DNA from: Lutraria lutraria
Taxonomy: Eukaryota; Mollusca; Bivalvia; Venerida; Mactridae
Assembly (NCBI GenBank): GCA_964023205.1
Contig: OZ026848.1
Span: forward strand, 28,631,912-28,695,911
Reading direction: 5' to 3'
DNA length: 64,000 nt
The position numbers and the translations under genes are program-made. The notes below the pieces were generated by a model that saw only the letters and a program-made list of their open reading frames with translations, ran no database searches and was not told where the DNA came from. Shown here piece after piece: positions 36,101-45,131 of this stretch; the first letter of the stretch is position 1, and each line of letters starts with the position of its first letter.

Positions 36101-38996
36101 CAAGTGGTTATCGTTTCTGGCAGGTAACCACTAACCCCCTCACCGCTGCAAGTTCGAATCATACCAGGAACCAAATTTCACATGTGACTGTGAGGAAGCT
36201 GTTCCTACATGTAGCTTGTAGAAGATCCAAGTTTTAACCCATGTGTTAGTTTGGGGTATGCTGGGAGGTCACCAAATGCCCTTGGCTGTTTAACAGAGTG
36301 ATATTTAACTACCGTGACAGGAATAATAAACTGGAAGGCCAGTAATTCTCTAAATTTTATGAATATGAGCGAGCCCTCATCAAAATATTACTAGCCTGAG
36401 GACTGAGATCTGACATTCTTTCATATCAGGTAAAAACATAGATACATACAATTAGTTGAATTATTGTTACTTTACATTTTTACATTCCCAGCTTTTCATC
36501 TTATTCAATCATCCATACAGCACAAACTTGGCTTGTCAAACAAAAATATGCACATTTCACAATATTCTGTTACTTCAATGTACACAAGTGACAAACATCT
36601 AAATTACAGTAAAAGCCACAATGAGCACACAGCAAGATGTTAAACAAAAAATCACTAATTAATTGGTAATTAATGTATGTAAACGTTATCAATTCAATAT
36701 AACATCAAATGGAATTTTTGTTGTAATCACTGGTGAAAATTTCAACATAACTAACTGTGAAATGTGATAATTATAGATGTCCTCAGGCTGTCAGTGAACA
36801 TATTTCATGACAGTTTTTGATTTACTCAAACCTTGATAGATGACATTAACAACATTTGAAACTAGTACTGCATTTATTTCTACTCTATCTACATGGTCAA
36901 TGTGCTGATCAGTTGGTCTCGTGGTGACAGGTTGGCCAGGATAATGAATGGATTGAACATTTCATGAAATGCGCAAAAAACAACAGAAATGAGAATTTTA
37001 CCTTAAATATAAAATTTATAAGATGAACTTTCATACAATATTAGAAATCCACAAAAACATGAAAGCAAGTACATGTAAATCATTACTTATAGGGACACTT
37101 AAAATTTTGTATTTTTTTTTTCACATGGTGACAGGTCTAAGTTAATTTGAAACTAAGACAGCAATATCACATTAATGTGATACAAGCAATTTATAATTTT
37201 TATTTACAAATCATAGCTTAATAATAATACTCACTAAATATTTTGTGTCATTTTTTACAATTATTTTTCATAAAATTTATGCAAAATGAAGTGCCAATAT
37301 GACAAATACAAAACCTAATGATATGGTAAGCATATTTGTTTAACAGCATACCACAACATATTGAAATATCAGTATACAGCAACACACCTAAAGACTACCG
37401 GTAAGATATAAATCCATGAAGATGTAAAAGAGTAATTAATATACATCATTCATGATTAAATGAACTCACTAAATAAGTAAATTACTGTTCAATACATTAC
37501 AGTTTTAAAATGTTTTTTAATTTGATTCTTGATTTAGTTTATAATTAAAGTAAGATGAAATGGTTATTTTTTCCGTTAAATTAATGATTTGTTTCAATTT
37601 CCAAAGTCTTGCTCAGTTACAGCATTTACACTTACCAAACAAATTAATATGTACAAAAATTATTTGATAAATATGGACAGTTACTGAGTCAGTTGAATAA
37701 CCACTTAAGTGTCAGTTGTCACAATAACCATTCACTGTAAATGGTCTGTTTTTGCACCAGGAAATTGGATCACTTTCATCACTACTGAGGTGTTGATATT
37801 AACCAGAAACAAGATTTCATCAAAACACAATACACTACAGTCATGTTAATTTATTTCCTCAAATCTTATTTTGTAAACAGTCGATGTTTCACCCAAATGC
37901 CTGTTTATAAATACAATACATTGTCATTTTTGATGATGCTCAGTTCCAAAATAACTTTATTTTTCCTGTATAATATATACTGTATTATTATTTGTGTAGG
38001 TCTTTAATTTCTTCTTCTACTGTTCTAATATATTCCTCTTCGGGGCATCATGAAGACATGATTAATTATATTATTGTACCTGTAAGAAATTTGGACAAGG
38101 TCGACATGCAGCATGCCTCTAAAACCAGCAAGGTTAAAATCAGATAAAGTCTGGAGTGGCAGTCAAACTATACATAGATACATGTAACTTGTTGTGGAGG
38201 CATTAGTTTAGTGGTGGACAGCAGGCCCCTGCTTGAACTTAAAGGCCTTGAGGCTAGGTGCGCTGACAATGTGCTCCTGACAGCAGCTGTGCATTCCACA
38301 GTCTTGTGGCAGACCAGAAGATGGCTTCCAGTTTTCGGTGCCCAGTCTTCGAATTAGAGGGTTGCCCCTGCCCGAAAGTTTTTTTCGTTCTATAACAGGG
38401 TTCTCAATAACAACAGGCTGCAGGCCAATTTAGTCGCTTAGAAATGTGTTTGGGTGTTAGGAATCTCAAAAGTTCATAAAATATTGCTAGAACATTCCCA
38501 GACCCCCTCTAGCAGGCCTGTTAGTCTAGTTTTTGGGCCTGTTGGTCACAAACTTATAGAGAACCCTGCTTTAAGTCTTTTGGGGGGCAACCTAGTTTTA
38601 GAGAGTTTCCTTCATAAAGTATACAGTCGGGCAACCTGTCACAAAAACAAAAATTCAAAGACTGGGTGCCACACCATGGCAGGATATATTTAGCACTGTT
38701 TGGTATTACAGTGCTAAACAAATGATATAGTACAATTTACTACAAATACATGTTTAGCAGTTAGTAATATTATACCACTGAAGTAAGTTGTAGCAGTGCA
38801 CTGAACAAGAAGATAAGCTCAATTTATGTTTGAAACTTCCTTTAGAATCAGAGTATTCAGACTCAGTCAGTCAGTGACTGTGGAAACTGTCAATGATTCT
38901 CAACATGACTAAACGAAACTTTTCATTACTTACCGCAAAATACTGTTGAAACAGGTTTGCCTGTCCGTAATCTTGAATACTGTTGTACATTGACAT
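9114..38996 (-). CDS. NOSTRIN: Nostrin (F-BAR / SH3 endocytic adaptor)
   Basis: This is a membrane-curving F-BAR adaptor; vertebrate nostrin binds eNOS, dynamin and N-WASP. Coding exons (minus strand): 38934-38996, 21902-21987, 20073-20153, 18823-18885, 17839-17920, 17370-17432, 16923-17015, 16406-16522, 15781-15888, 14768-14887, 13560-13668, 12792-12880, 12245-12373, 11677-11788, 11113-11226 and 9114-9217. All have GT-AG sites and matching phases. They total 1533 nt, or 510 aa (human protein is about 506). F-BAR is about residues 22-270 ([21 protein letters not shown], coiled coil with [12 protein letters not shown]). An HR1-like coiled segment spans about 295-400 and includes [20 protein letters not shown], the block that resembles human nostrin most clearly. 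The linker holds DDPPSPEP. The C-terminal SH3 (456-509) has ALFDY, DEL, WW and FPATYV. The start is MSMYNS in exon 1. Two introns carry arrays made of the gene's own splice sites. Confidence 0.93.
9275..9510 (-). repeat. Full-length SINE, family A (tRNA-derived head)
   Basis: Read on the minus strand it begins GCCTCCGTGGTCAAGTGGTT (A box TGGTCAAGTGG) and has a B box GGGTTCAAGCCCAG about 50 nt on. A conserved body follows (TTACGGAGGATGGGAGTCTA, GTACTGGTTCTTCCCAGGA) and a tail ends at GTAAAACTTGAT. It lies in the last nostrin intron. Confidence 0.75.
9661..11130. repeat. 49-bp minisatellite, 30 units, containing the exon-15 5' splice site
   Basis: The core TAGATGTAAGACTAG recurs 30 times from 9692 to 11113 at exactly 49-bp steps with no indel. 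The unit nearest exon 15 (11082-11130) consists, in nostrin sense, of the last 18 exon bases followed by 31 intron bases starting GTAAGTTATCTCCC. Every other unit is a copy of that junction. Reading left to right, 20 units keep GTAAGT, 5 have GTGAGT (units 1, 6, 15, 21, 25), 4 have lost the GT (ATGAGT; units 11, 13, 19, 22) and 1 has GAAAGT (unit 8). The leftmost unit is degenerate at its outer edge. Confidence 0.97.
11542..11662. mobile_element. MITE, 'GTGGCCAC' family (copy 1)
   Basis: It starts TACAGTTAAACTTGTG and ends CACAGGTTTGAATGTA, imperfect inverted ends with TA outside. The interior holds 'aagtggccaccct' and 'aacaaaatgacc'. Related copies are at 13247, 18609 and 56478. Confidence 0.55.
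12011..12121. mobile_element. Small MITE with TACAGTAAAACCTTTC ends
   Basis: The left end TACAGTAAAACCTTTC pairs with the right end GAAAGTTTTACAGTA over most of its length, and TA is present at both borders. It is about 111 bp, non-coding, and lies in nostrin intron 13. Confidence 0.6.
13247..13399. mobile_element. MITE, 'GTGGCCAC' family (copy 2)
   Basis: Ends are TACAGTCAAACATGTG and CACAGGTTTCACTGTA, with TA borders. The interior carries 'gtggccaccatcaaataaagg' and 'aacaaaatgacc', matching the other copies. Confidence 0.6.
14036..14496 (-). repeat. Interspersed repeat with ATACCCCC/GGGGGTAT end, internal duplication
   Basis: The right end GCGGGGGTATAAAAAG and the (GGAC)n-like tract CTGGACGGACGGACGG, read on the minus strand, match the repeat at 51336-51602 (ATACCCCCACAAACGGAAG, then GTCAGTCGTTGGTCGG). 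An internal block of about 185 bp is present twice. Each copy contains 'agtacactata' or 'tgtacactata', 'gcaatgagtg' or 'ggaatgagtg', 'cttgcacatct' or 'ctagcacatct', and 'gctccacaaac'. The overlapping open frames at 14134-14529 and 14327-14554 are by-products. Confidence 0.7.
14505..14733 (-). repeat. SINE family B, near full length
   Basis: On the minus strand it begins GTCCAGGCGGTGGTTCAGTG with an A-box-like start, then a B box (CAGGTTCAATTCCTGG). The body follows with 'tccacatatggtgaag', 'ctggctagaataccatcc' and 'gtgaatcggccaccgta'. It matches the plus-strand copy at 42611-42893. Confidence 0.65.
16081..16241 (+). repeat. Interspersed repeat family C, 3'-truncated
   Basis: 'aagatgtgtttttaaaacacaaagcccc' and 'ggtcctgtatgagg..aagtttgatgattgtaggtggaagcg' match in order the fuller copy at 28771-28996. 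The match stops at 'gaagtttggt'. A SINE A tail begins immediately to the right. Confidence 0.65.
16242..16350 (+). repeat. SINE family A tail (5'-truncated)
   Basis: 'tgcttacggaggatgggagt', 'ctagtactggttcttcccagga' and 'gactctgactgttgaaaa..gtaaaacttgat' match the 9275-9510 copy in opposite orientation. It lacks the tRNA head and abuts family C at about 16241. It ends about 50 bp from nostrin exon 8. Confidence 0.7.
17921..18130. repeat. 40-bp tandem repeat containing the exon-5 3' splice site
   Basis: CTACAAACAG (minus strand CTGTTTGTAG) occurs at 17921, 17961, 18001, 18041 and 18092; the first four are exactly 40 bp apart. The one at 17921 is the real acceptor of nostrin exon 5. Each extra copy keeps the pyrimidine-rich tract and the TAG. 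The copy at 18092 is also followed in sense by AAATTT, the first six bases of the exon. A weaker CAAACAGACAG block follows at about 18131. Confidence 0.9.
18207..18392. repeat. 32-bp tandem repeat contiguous in style with the 40-bp array
   Basis: ACAAACAGACAATAGG (or a one-base variant) recurs at about 18207, 18239, 18271, 18308, 18340 and 18372. Steps are 32 bp except one of 37 bp, where ATACA is inserted. It shares ACAAACAGACAATAG with the adjacent 40-bp unit, so both probably grew from the same acceptor-containing seed, here without the CT that makes the AG of the acceptor. Confidence 0.85.
18609..18770. mobile_element. MITE, 'GTGGCCAC' family (copy 3)
   Basis: Ends are TACAGACAAACCTGTGAACA and CACAGGTTTGACTGCA. 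The interior includes 'aaaggccatccttgggaaagac' and 'gaggtggcca'. It lies in nostrin intron 4 next to the tandem repeats. Confidence 0.55.
19187..19522. mobile_element. MITE with TTAA target duplication
   Basis: TTAA at 19187-19190 and again at 19519-19522 flank a 328-bp element. Its ends AGCCCCATTAGC and GCTAATGGGGCT are perfect inverted repeats. A TTAA duplication is characteristic of piggyBac- and Kolobok-type elements. There is no coding capacity inside. Another small element starts at 19527, only 4 bp away. Confidence 0.8.
19527..19695. mobile_element. MITE with TACAGTATAACC end
   Basis: It starts TACAGTATAACCACATTTGG and ends GAAGGTGTTACAGA, with imperfect inverted ends. The interior 'tggtgaccact' and 'attgagaccact' resembles the element at 5352-5535. 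Confidence 0.45.
20941..21186. other. GC-richer segment with open frames on both strands
   Basis: This stretch in nostrin intron 2 is clearly less AT-rich than its surroundings. It has an unbroken 81-codon minus frame (including [18 protein letters not shown]). On the plus strand it has a protein-like frame with two stops (including [11 protein letters not shown], then [16 protein letters not shown]). Neither is recognised. It may be a fragment of a captured gene or transposon; flanking splice sites are not convincing. Confidence 0.3.
21650..21818. mobile_element. MITE with CAGGGTTCTCAATAA terminal repeats (copy 1)
   Basis: The element starts CAGGGTTCTCAATAA and ends TTATTGAGAACCCTG, a perfect 15-bp inverted repeat. 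TGTACC precedes and follows it directly, consistent with a target duplication. The end sequence is of the CAG..GTTCTCAA type seen in hAT-derived elements, though hAT duplications are normally 8 bp. A second copy is at 38396-38568. Confidence 0.75.
24143..24301 (-). CDS. Candidate alternative first exon of nostrin
   Basis: An ATG at 24301 opens a 53-codon frame ([20 protein letters not shown].., with CxxCxxC at residues 8-14 and a further Cys near residue 46). It ends AAAG|GTTTGT in phase 0, exactly the phase needed to join exon 2 ([10 protein letters not shown]..). Codon content and lack of stops look coding, and the frame is open further upstream to a TAG. It would replace MSMYNS.. with a Cys-containing N-terminus before the F-BAR domain. 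The donor is not the strongest, and no expression evidence is available here. Confidence 0.4.
28771..28996 (+). repeat. Interspersed repeat family C
   Basis: It starts CAAGATGTGTTTTTTAAAAA then ACACAATGCCCCG, and ends ATGCCCCTGATTTATTGTTACAGGGGCATAAAA; the GCCCC / GGGGC motifs near each end are complementary. The body matches the truncated copy at 16081-16241. Confidence 0.65.
31632..31800 (-). repeat. SINE family B fragment
   Basis: 'cacctaaccagttctcctgga', 'tctaagcagtactaacttgc' and 'acttggaggaaattcaacat' match in order the tail of the 14505-14733 copy, followed by the degenerate B-box region 'gggatttgaatgcag'. Confidence 0.55.
35455..35685 (+). repeat. SINE family A copy
   Basis: It begins GCCTCCATGGTCATGGTTGA and carries the family body 'gaggaagctttccagcaag' and 'aaggtcagtggttctaccta', followed by 'tgacattaaa' near the 3' end. 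A and B boxes are degenerate. Confidence 0.55.
36090..36330 (+). repeat. SINE family A copy with good tRNA boxes
   Basis: It begins GCCTCTGTGGTCAAGTGGTT (A box TGGTCAAGTGG) and has B box AGTTCGAATCA about 50 nt later, then 'gaggaagctgttcc' and 'tagaagatccaagttttaac'. It ends near GGAATAATAAA. Confidence 0.65.
38206..38390 (-). pseudogene. Decayed LINE ORF2 C-terminus
   Basis: On the minus strand the frame [20 protein letters not shown] is followed, after one frameshift, by [10 protein letters not shown] and a stop. Aromatic-x-x-RxWN..(spacer)..APSLxxFK is the usual C-terminal signature of non-LTR retrotransposon reverse-transcriptase ORFs. The fragment is short and 5'-truncated. It lies next to the MITE at 38396. 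Confidence 0.5.
38396..38568. mobile_element. MITE with CAGGGTTCTCAATAA ends (copy 2)
   Basis: It starts CAGGGTTCTCAATAACAACA and ends AACTTATAGAGAACCCTG. The interior blocks 'caggccaatttag', 'ataaaatattgctagaa' and 'agcaggcctgtt' match the copy at 21650-21818, with several substitutions and small indels. No clear target duplication is visible. Confidence 0.75.
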
Positions 38997-39247
38997 TTTT
39001 CAAGAATTACATATAGCCAAATAAACGGGAAGTTATGACATAATATTGCCAAAATTTCACTTTCTTGTTAGCACGGATTGAAACAGAACACATCCGATTG
39101 AACAAGCTTTGTAGACTGCGTATCCAATGTTCGATACTAGAACCAGTCAATAATCAGGGTCAGTGAGAAGCTTATATTATTATTTACTCCTGCAAACACT
39201 ACAAAAGTCAAGCGTCTGTTAACGCACATGTTGAACGATCAAACAAA
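38997..39247. promoter_or_regulatory. Head-to-head promoter of nostrin (-) and p23 (+)
   Basis: The start codons of the two divergent genes are only 251 bp apart, so this segment, with both 5' UTRs, must contain both promoters or one bidirectional promoter. A CCAAT is present at about 39124-39128. No TATA box in a convincing position was seen for either gene, in keeping with a bidirectional housekeeping promoter. Confidence 0.75.
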
Positions 39248-42200
39248 ATGGCAGATACAACCGGGTATGAATTCCTAACTTATTTGTTGTGCCTTTCTCT
39301 TGTAGTGTATTAAATTAGGTCACGTTATGGCTCTTAAATAAATCTTGCACGCATTCATTTATTTGTACAAAATTTGAGGTCACCGCTTTAGCTTTATTTT
39401 CACGTGCAGGTCGACGGTTCTGAACAAGTTCTGGAATGTTCAATAGCTAAGAATATAACGAATGATTATGGGCATTGAAAACGAAAGTTGAATTAAACAA
39501 GACCTTTTCTCATTGCATTTGTTCTAAATCAAGCCTCCCACTTCGTTTCTTGTCACACTGATAATATTTCAATGACAATCAATGGGTTTTACTAAATTAG
39601 CCGAATTTCTGTTCTAAAGATAAAATAAATTTGACTGAGTACATGTCACTTACTAGTATACTACAGTGTTCTCCAGAAGCCCTGGCGGCTGTCGGTACTA
39701 CCTTCTACTTAAAATTCTAGGGCTGGAATGGTTTAGAAATTTTGTTGTCCTTAATTAATAGCTGAATAAGTCTATTATAATTAGAAATTCTATGTTAAAA
39801 CTATAATAAAAGGATGGTTCTAAATTTAGTAAACATGGCAGATTTTACTATTTAATGTGACAATTAAGTTTTCATGTTGTAATTTCTTTTATGTTAAGAT
39901 TATTCTGCAATTACATCCATTTTCAAAATAAAATTATTTTGGAAATTCAGCTATTTTAATGGTGCATTTGCTGAATTAACATTAAAAATCATAGTGATGC
40001 AAATGTGAATTTTCTCAACACTGGTCTGAAACACATTTTTAGTGGACATTAGCATTTTATGTTATTGCATTTAATCATGATATATAATTAATGCAACATG
40101 TTGCAGACAGGCCTTTTTATGCCATTTTTGGGTCTGGTATTCACCCCATTCAAGAAAGTATGTTAAGTCTTTAAAAAATCCCAAATTTAGTGTTTCAAAT
40201 TCAAGATGCAATTTCCCCCCATCAAAGGGTTCAGATACCTGTTCCCCAAAACAATAAAAAAGGGTTGTGTTGGGATGTTAATTAGCTGTGTTTGCAGGCA
40301 GCAATGTATAGAGTCAAGTTGGCTTAGACATCTAAAGTTTGATTTGATTACAGTTGACCTCATTCTGAAGCATACAAACAGGAAGTAAATTAGGATGTCT
40401 AGGTTTTATTTTCCAGATCATTTTTGTCAAATTTCTTTTTTATGATATAACAATTATTAATGAATTCAAGTAAGATTGAATGTATAATATGTGTATTTTT
40501 TCTTTTCAGTGCCAAAGTCCCAACTGTGATGTGGGCACAGAGAAATGATGTTGTGTATCTGACTATTAATTTAGAAGATTGTCAGAAACCAACTATAAAT
40601 TTAACAGAAACAAAATTAACTTTTAGGTGAGAAAAAATAAAGTCATAGTCTTTGAGTTTTGAATATTTCAATAGCTTGTTGTCAAAATGTATGTTTTTTT
40701 CAGACTATCAAATATTGTATTTATATCTACTGAGCTTGCCACCTAAATGCCTTCCAATCTTATATCATTGTTGTTAAATATCTCAGCATGTTGCACACTC
40801 AGTTTTATTTTCAACTTTCAGTGGTAAAGGAGGTACAAATAAGGAATTGTATGAAATTTCACTAGAATTCAATAAAGAAGTAAATCCACAGGTAATAAGT
40901 TAGCTTTATACTTGTAAACTAGTCTGGTAAGTTAAATCTATAAGTACTGATTTTTATTGTAGTTGCATTGAAAGGATATGTTTTTAACGCTTTAATATTT
41001 TCTATGTCTTGTCAGTATAAATAGGTAGAACAGTATATTTTATGAATAGTCAGATATGGCATTGGTCTATGTTCCATATGACAGAATTGCTGTGAATTTG
41101 TTGTTCAAAACAATATAATGAAGGTTACATAATATTTTCAGGTTACTAAATCAATTTTCGCTTGCTATGAACATCTGGAGCACTTGCGAAATATATTTTT
41201 CATATTTTTATACTTCAGGAATCAAAATATGCAGTACAAGCAAGAAATATATCTTTTGTGATAAAAAAGAAAGAGTCCGGACCATATTGGCCTCAATTAT
41301 TAAAAGGTGTAAAGAAGGTAAATGTGAATTCCCAGAATATTGTTAAATGACATCCTATTTAGCTTATCAACTGATAGGGACACATGATTAAACATATTTT
41401 TATATATAAGATATAGCAGACATGTTCATTCATGTATGCAAATATGGACTAAACCATGAGATAACAACCAGGGATGTCCTCTCCTTGAGAAATGTAATTG
41501 ATATGAGAGTTCAATGTTACATCCCACTTAGCTTCTGATTATAATCTTTAACATATAACTGAACATGTCTTGTTTTTTTATAAAATGTTAAAAATTCCTG
41601 TACTTCCGTTCAAATTTTGTTTCCAAGCAATAACTCGAGGTATATATTTCATGGATTGGTTTCATATCTTACATGAAGGTGTATAATAATAAAATACAGA
41701 TCAAGGTCGATTTCCATTAAATTCTAAAAATTTTCACAGGAGTTATGTGTCCTTTTTGCCTTAGCTGTCAGGGGGGGGGGTCATTTGTGTCCTCCGAACA
41801 CATTTCTAGTTTATGAAAAGCAATGTTTTGATTATATTAAACATGTATTAATATCTGCTAACAATAGTAAGTTAAGGAAATATGTTGAGCTTGAGTTATA
41901 TCATTTTTCTACTCAAATTAATGATTTGACTGGGATTCTATGTAAGCCAAATATTGGTCTTCAGTACTTTTTCATTTTTTTAGGTTTATCGTTGAGCAGT
42001 TCAATGATAACTCATCAGAATGAAATGAATTTTATTTTCCTCAAACTTGGCTCTATTTTACTTGCAGGCTTTTTGGTTAAAGACTGATTTTAATAAATGG
42101 AAAGATGAGGATGAATCAGATGATGAGATGGATAAAAACATGGATCTTGCTGAGGTAACTGTGATATACTCTCCTAGTATTCCTTTACAGAAGCTTTCAA

Positions 42201-43475
42201 TCTTGGTCTGTAATCTAATGAAATTATGATGCAATTATGGACTGTTTGAACAAGCTTTTATCCAATTGCTTCCTTTTTATTATGGAATTTTATTTTTATC
42301 ATTGATTTTATTAAACAAGACATACTGATTTCTATTGTTGTAATGTGCCAGTTTTCAGTATATTTATCTACCTTGAAAGTATTATTAAAATGTATTTAAG
42401 TGGCCAACAATTTATTTTGTATTTGGATTACATTTGAGTACAACATACATGACTGATTGTTTTAGATGATGCAGAGTATGGGTGGCATGGATGGAGGTGC
42501 AGGTCCTGGACCTGGCATGGTAATGTAACATTCTAACATTACAAGAGTTTTCTCTGTCTGATAACTTATTTTCTTGCATATTTAGTTTACTGTGTTATGA
42601 AGATTCTTGAGCCACAGCCATGGTCCAGTGGTTAGTGCGCTAGACTTGTAACCGTGTGATTCGGGTTCGATACCTAGTTGCGGCAGGTCATACCATTCCA
42701 CAAAAAATTGAAAATAATGTCCAATTTCCTCCGCATGTGGAGATGTTGCCGGTTCCTTGTGGAACTGGTAAATTAGTACTGGTTAGTTTATCGTCCAGGA
42801 AAACTGGTTAGGTGAATCAGTCGTCGTATACAATTGAAAATTGGTGTTAAACCAAAGAAGAATTATTAAACCCAAATAAATAAATATGAAGAGACTTGAG
42901 GTGTTGTGTTATAATATTTTCTTTATGTGTTATTCCTTTCTTTTACTGTATTCAAAGTATCATGTGATGCATATCTAGAATCAAGAGAAATTAGTTTTCA
43001 TTTTCTTGCAAGTCAATTCTTTAAGAAACATACCCTCTTTATTCTGCTATGCTTTTTGAACATCCTCAGTTCTAATTATAATTCTATTTGTGTGTTATTT
43101 TAGATGGAAGGTGAAGAAGAAGACAGTGATGATGAAGGTAGGCATTTGAAATAAAAATACTTAATAATTTATGACTACTCAATAGTCATACATTACACAA
43201 TTTTGTTTCATGTGTATTGTAATTATGATAACACAATAAATCTCTGTGTGTATCTTACTTTTATATAATTTTTGTGGACGAAATAAATTGGTTTTATACC
43301 TAACTTGAAAGACTCTGATTGTTTCTATTCTATTAGAAAGTGCTAAGTAGGTTTCATGTGATTATACTTTACAGCTGTTTTACTAAACATAACATTTTTC
43401 TTTTGTTCTTCAATCATCAAGTTTGTTCCATTTTTTCTCGTTTATTTCTTTCCAGATTTACCTGACCTAGAGTGA
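39248..43475 (+). CDS. PTGES3: p23 co-chaperone (prostaglandin E synthase 3)
   Basis: p23 binds ATP-bound closed Hsp90 and slows its ATPase, stabilising client complexes in cytosol and nucleus; it is also described as cytosolic PGE synthase. Exons: 39248-39264, 40510-40626, 40822-40891, 41219-41317, 42068-42154, 42466-42519, 43104-43137 and 43456-43475. All phases agree, giving 165 aa (human 160). The CS beta-sandwich covers about residues 5-110: TVMWAQRNDVVYLTI at the start, SGPYWPQLLKGVKK and FWLKTDFNKWKDEDESDDE at the end, including the family's conserved tryptophans. The tail is acidic with a Met/Gly-rich stretch (MMQSMGGMDGG) and ends DEDLPDLE. The first exon encodes only five full codons. 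A heat-shock element lies in intron 1. Confidence 0.96.
39428..39442 (+). promoter_or_regulatory. Heat-shock element in p23 intron 1
   Basis: GTTCT GGAAT GTTCA is three perfect alternating nTTCn/nGAAn pentamers, the HSF1 trimer site. Directly upstream, GGTTCTGAACAA adds partly phased half-sites. It lies about 180 bp after the p23 start codon. An E box CACGTG is at 39401-39406. Since p23 is an Hsp90 partner, heat-shock control is a natural inference. Confidence 0.7.
42611..42893 (+). repeat. SINE family B, full length
   Basis: The tRNA-derived head has A box TGGTCCAGTGGTTAGTGC and B box GGGTTCGATACC. The body follows with 'atttcctccgcatgtgga', 'aattagtactggttag' and 'aaaactggttaggtgaatca', ending in the A-rich AATAAATAAA. 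It lies in p23 intron 6. Confidence 0.8.
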
Positions 43476-43549
43476 AAATACTCGAATGTATTGACAAGAG
43501 AAACAACAACAAAATGCGAGTGATTGATCAAGTGTACTTGAGAATGATA

Positions 43550-43555
43550 AATAAA
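43550..43555 (+). terminator. Proximal poly(A) signal of p23
   Basis: AATAAA lies 75 nt after the p23 stop codon. Another AATAAA occurs near 44970, so a longer 3' UTR isoform is possible. Confidence 0.5.
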
Positions 43556-45131
43556 ATATCCTGTGTTGCTAGGGACACTGCAGTTGCCATAGTAACGTGT
43601 TTGTAATGAATGAACTGAAATGTGTTGTGTTCACAGAAAAGTGGAACAGTCATGTATCACTTGCCTGTGATTGTTCTTCTTCATTTCGTTTTAAACAAAT
43701 CTTATGTTTTAGTGATTTTTGTACAAATATTGCTTCTCATATCATGGTTCCATTGTTCTGTATGTTTCTGTGATCATATTGCCATCCCATAACCTTAATT
43801 CACTGATTTTGTAAAACAGATTTACTTACCTTATTAGAACCTGAGTCAGCTGAAGACAAAATTATTTCAATTTTATTTGTTTCTGATCTTTTAAAGTTCA
43901 TATAAAATTCTAGTTAATGATTTACTTGCAAGTTGTTTCTGTTTAGATTTTAACATGCATTTTAATGAAATCTTGTTAAGAAAGATTGTGCATTTTTGCC
44001 ATGGTAACCAAAAATAAGTCATTCCTTTATTTTTATTTACTATTTTTCACTTGAATTGTTATGCAGTTATCAACATTGTAATTAATCAACTACTGCAGTT
44101 CAAACTTATTTTTTGTTGCAAATGAAGTGTTTCTTACCTAGACATGAAGCTTAGCTGTTTGAATGTTAAATTGTCTATTTTAAGGTATTAGGACTCATTT
44201 TGAAAACGATTGTATTGTTAAATTGATGAAGTTTTTATGATGAAACAGGTTTTAGGGGTGTTAATTTTCCTTCTTACTGAGGAAAGAGTAATTTCCGACT
44301 TTTTATATTTTAAACAAAGGTGTTCACATCTGGTTCAAATTGCTAAAAAATGATGTTTATGTATGACTGAATAGGTATTCTCATCTTTTACACTGCCAGG
44401 TGTTCAATTAATGTTCAGTCCTAAAGCTACGTAAGTGACGCTGCATAATTGTTTACCAGACTTTCAAAATGGATTATCATGATTAAATAATACAAAATAA
44501 GTTACTGGGGATTTTCATCTATCAATTTGCATTGCTGTAGCATTATATTTCATATTTTAAATAATTTCTTTATTTTGATTCACCGAATGTTAAGTTAATA
44601 AGAGATTTTTTCTGGTTGAATTTATCGAAAACGATTTTAAATGCTTATACTATGATGTGGTCCTGCAATACTTGTATTGTTGTTAAACATGTAAAGGCCT
44701 TTGAATAGTTGCGTAACAGTCTCAAAGACATGTGCATTACTTGCAAGCAACATGTTCTATTGGTGAATATAACTTCATCATTTATCTAGTGGCTGAAAGT
44801 GGTTTTCAAACCATTATTTCAAAACATTATTATCCAGCATTGATTCAAAACATACAAGAATTTGAAATAATAAATTTCTCAGGCTAATTCTGTTCTTTGT
44901 GTTGTTTCTCTTCAAGATTGTCACTAATTAGTGTTGGATTATTGTATTGTTGCTCAAACCCATGTGTTAATAAATTCATGTCATTTCTAAAAGTCTGTCC
45001 AAATGTATGACAGTTTTTTGACACACTATATTCAGAAGTTTATCTTAAATGGGTCTCTTATTTATTGACATTTAAGGTCAACAGCACATTAGAGAACACA
45101 TGACATACTTGTGATAAATTTGTGATAAAAC

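Larger units (their letters stand above)
21988..38933 (-). other. Nostrin first intron (17 kb): repeats, no nested gene proven
   Basis: This large AT-rich intron contains a candidate alternative exon (24143-24301), an 11-G run (22154-22164), a 15-G run (26914-26928), SINE and other repeat copies (28771, 31632, 35455, 36090), a LINE-like remnant (38206-38390) and a MITE (38396). The 118-codon frame at 25222-25578 is A/C-rich and has no coding look. An open stretch at about 30499-30600 (minus; includes [17 protein letters not shown]) lacks a usable donor. Confidence 0.7.

Noticed and set aside
36090..36165. Functional tRNA gene
   Set aside because: It has A and B boxes but no complete acceptor and anticodon stems. 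It is followed by SINE body sequence, so it is a SINE head.
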